In this document: positions 63,742 to 64,000 of the stretch, in pieces
Layout of the letters: every line of letters starts with the position of its first letter
How positions within the stretch are numbered: position 1 is the stretch's first letter
DNA from: Pseudopedobacter sp035496935
GTDB taxonomy: Bacteria > Bacteroidota > Bacteroidia > Sphingobacteriales > Sphingobacteriaceae
Assembly (NCBI GenBank): GCA_035496935.1
Contig: DATJED010000011.1
Span: forward strand, 62,001-126,000
DNA: 64,000 bases
Direction: 5' to 3'
Translations under genes and position numbers: made by a program
Notes under the pieces: model-generated
The model's input: only the letters and a program-made list of their open reading frames with translations
Databases searched by the model: none
What the model was told of the DNA's origin: nothing

Positions 63742-64000
63742 GAAATTCATCATATTTTTTCTATTGGTTTTTGGCTTTTCCCATTTAAAAGCTCAAGACC
63801 TGCAAGTAACAGCTTTAAAGGTAGAGCAATTGGTAAATCCATTAGGGATTGATGTAAAACAACCCAATTTAAGCTGGCAAATTGTTTCGCAGAAACGCGG
63901 TGTGATGCAAACGGCATATCAGGTATTGGTGTCATCTTCGGCAGAGAAACTGGCGCAAAATGAAGGCGATTTATGGAACTCTGGAAAAGTAAATTCTTCG
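63734..64000 (+). CDS. GH78 alpha-L-rhamnosidase, N-terminal part (runs off the window)
   Basis: First 89 residues only. Signal peptide FIIFFLLVFGFSHLKA-Q, then LQVTALKVEQLVNPLGIDV and PNLSWQIVSQKRGVMQTAYQ, the start of the Bac_rhamnosid_N-type domain that opens most GH78 enzymes. Catalytic residues lie beyond the right edge. Starts 8 bp inside the GH2 gene, so it is part of the same operon. Confidence 0.85.
   Translation, partial: MTKKFIIFFLLVFGFSHLKAQDLQVTALKVEQLVNPLGIDVKQPNLSWQIVSQKRGVMQTAYQVLVSSSAEKLAQNEGDLWNSGKVNSS

Noticed and set aside
1..64000. CRISPR array, rRNA genes, phage genes, intact insertion sequences
   Set aside because: No regularly spaced direct repeats, rRNA sequence, phage structural genes or transposase frames were seen.

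Overview
The window is chromosomal DNA of an AT-rich Bacteroidota, most likely a Sphingobacteriaceae member close to Pedobacter. The evidence is SusC/SusD transport genes, Bacteroidota-type promoters (TTG, 19 bp, TATATTTG), a cbb3-type oxidase module, no obvious Shine-Dalgarno sites, and a large pectin-type polysaccharide utilisation locus (PUL). The taxon is inferred from gene content; no rRNA gene is present.

Region 1 (1-4.2 kb) holds ordinary genes: a TauE/SafE permease, an aldo/keto reductase, a LOG-family hydrolase, a PAP2 phosphatase, a YdeI-like protein and a small Rieske protein. Region 2 (4.2-9.8 kb) is a compact redox module: an Fe-S Rrf2 regulator behind a perfect palindrome, then a tightly packed operon with a divergent CcoN-like oxidase subunit, a CcoO-CcoP-like fused dihaem cytochrome c, three small membrane proteins, two tandem group III truncated haemoglobins, and a ferredoxin. 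It looks like a microaerobic or nitrosative-stress respiratory unit.

Region 3 (9.9-25.9 kb) holds an alpha/beta hydrolase, gyrB, a VCBS-repeat lipoprotein, a DUF58 protein, a three-gene arabinan operon (two GH51, one GH43), ung, a DMT transporter, a HAD phosphatase, a cyclopropane fatty acid synthase, tRNA-Ser(GGA) and an SRPBCC protein. Region 4 (26-29.9 kb) is a copper module: an HMA-like/AraC regulator, a CopA-type ATPase, an HMA chaperone and a decayed arsS fragment. Region 5 (29.9-33.6 kb) is a sulfur/persulfide operon (ArsR, TauE/SafE, persulfide dioxygenase-rhodanese, two YeeE/YedE halves) preceded by a perfect 12-bp inverted repeat over its promoter. It is followed by a repeat element bracketed by inverted double hairpins, then an AhpD-like gene and a Crp-like gene.

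Region 6 (35.6-64 kb, continuing past the right edge) is a pectin PUL: SSS symporter, DHDPS-family aldolase, AraC regulator, fucose-isomerase-like protein, DUF3826 protein, SusC/SusD, two tandem PL1 pectate lyases, a beta-helix/TIM-barrel fusion, a GH140 apiosidase-like enzyme, a GH43-like lipoprotein, a sialidase-fold enzyme, an SGNH acetylesterase, a GH2 enzyme and the start of a GH78 rhamnosidase. The enzyme set points to apiose- and rhamnose-containing acetylated pectin such as rhamnogalacturonan II or apiogalacturonan. Three promoters in this locus share the same -33/-7 spacing and the same dyad just downstream of -7, so they probably form one regulon. Three related hairpin repeats lie between its genes.
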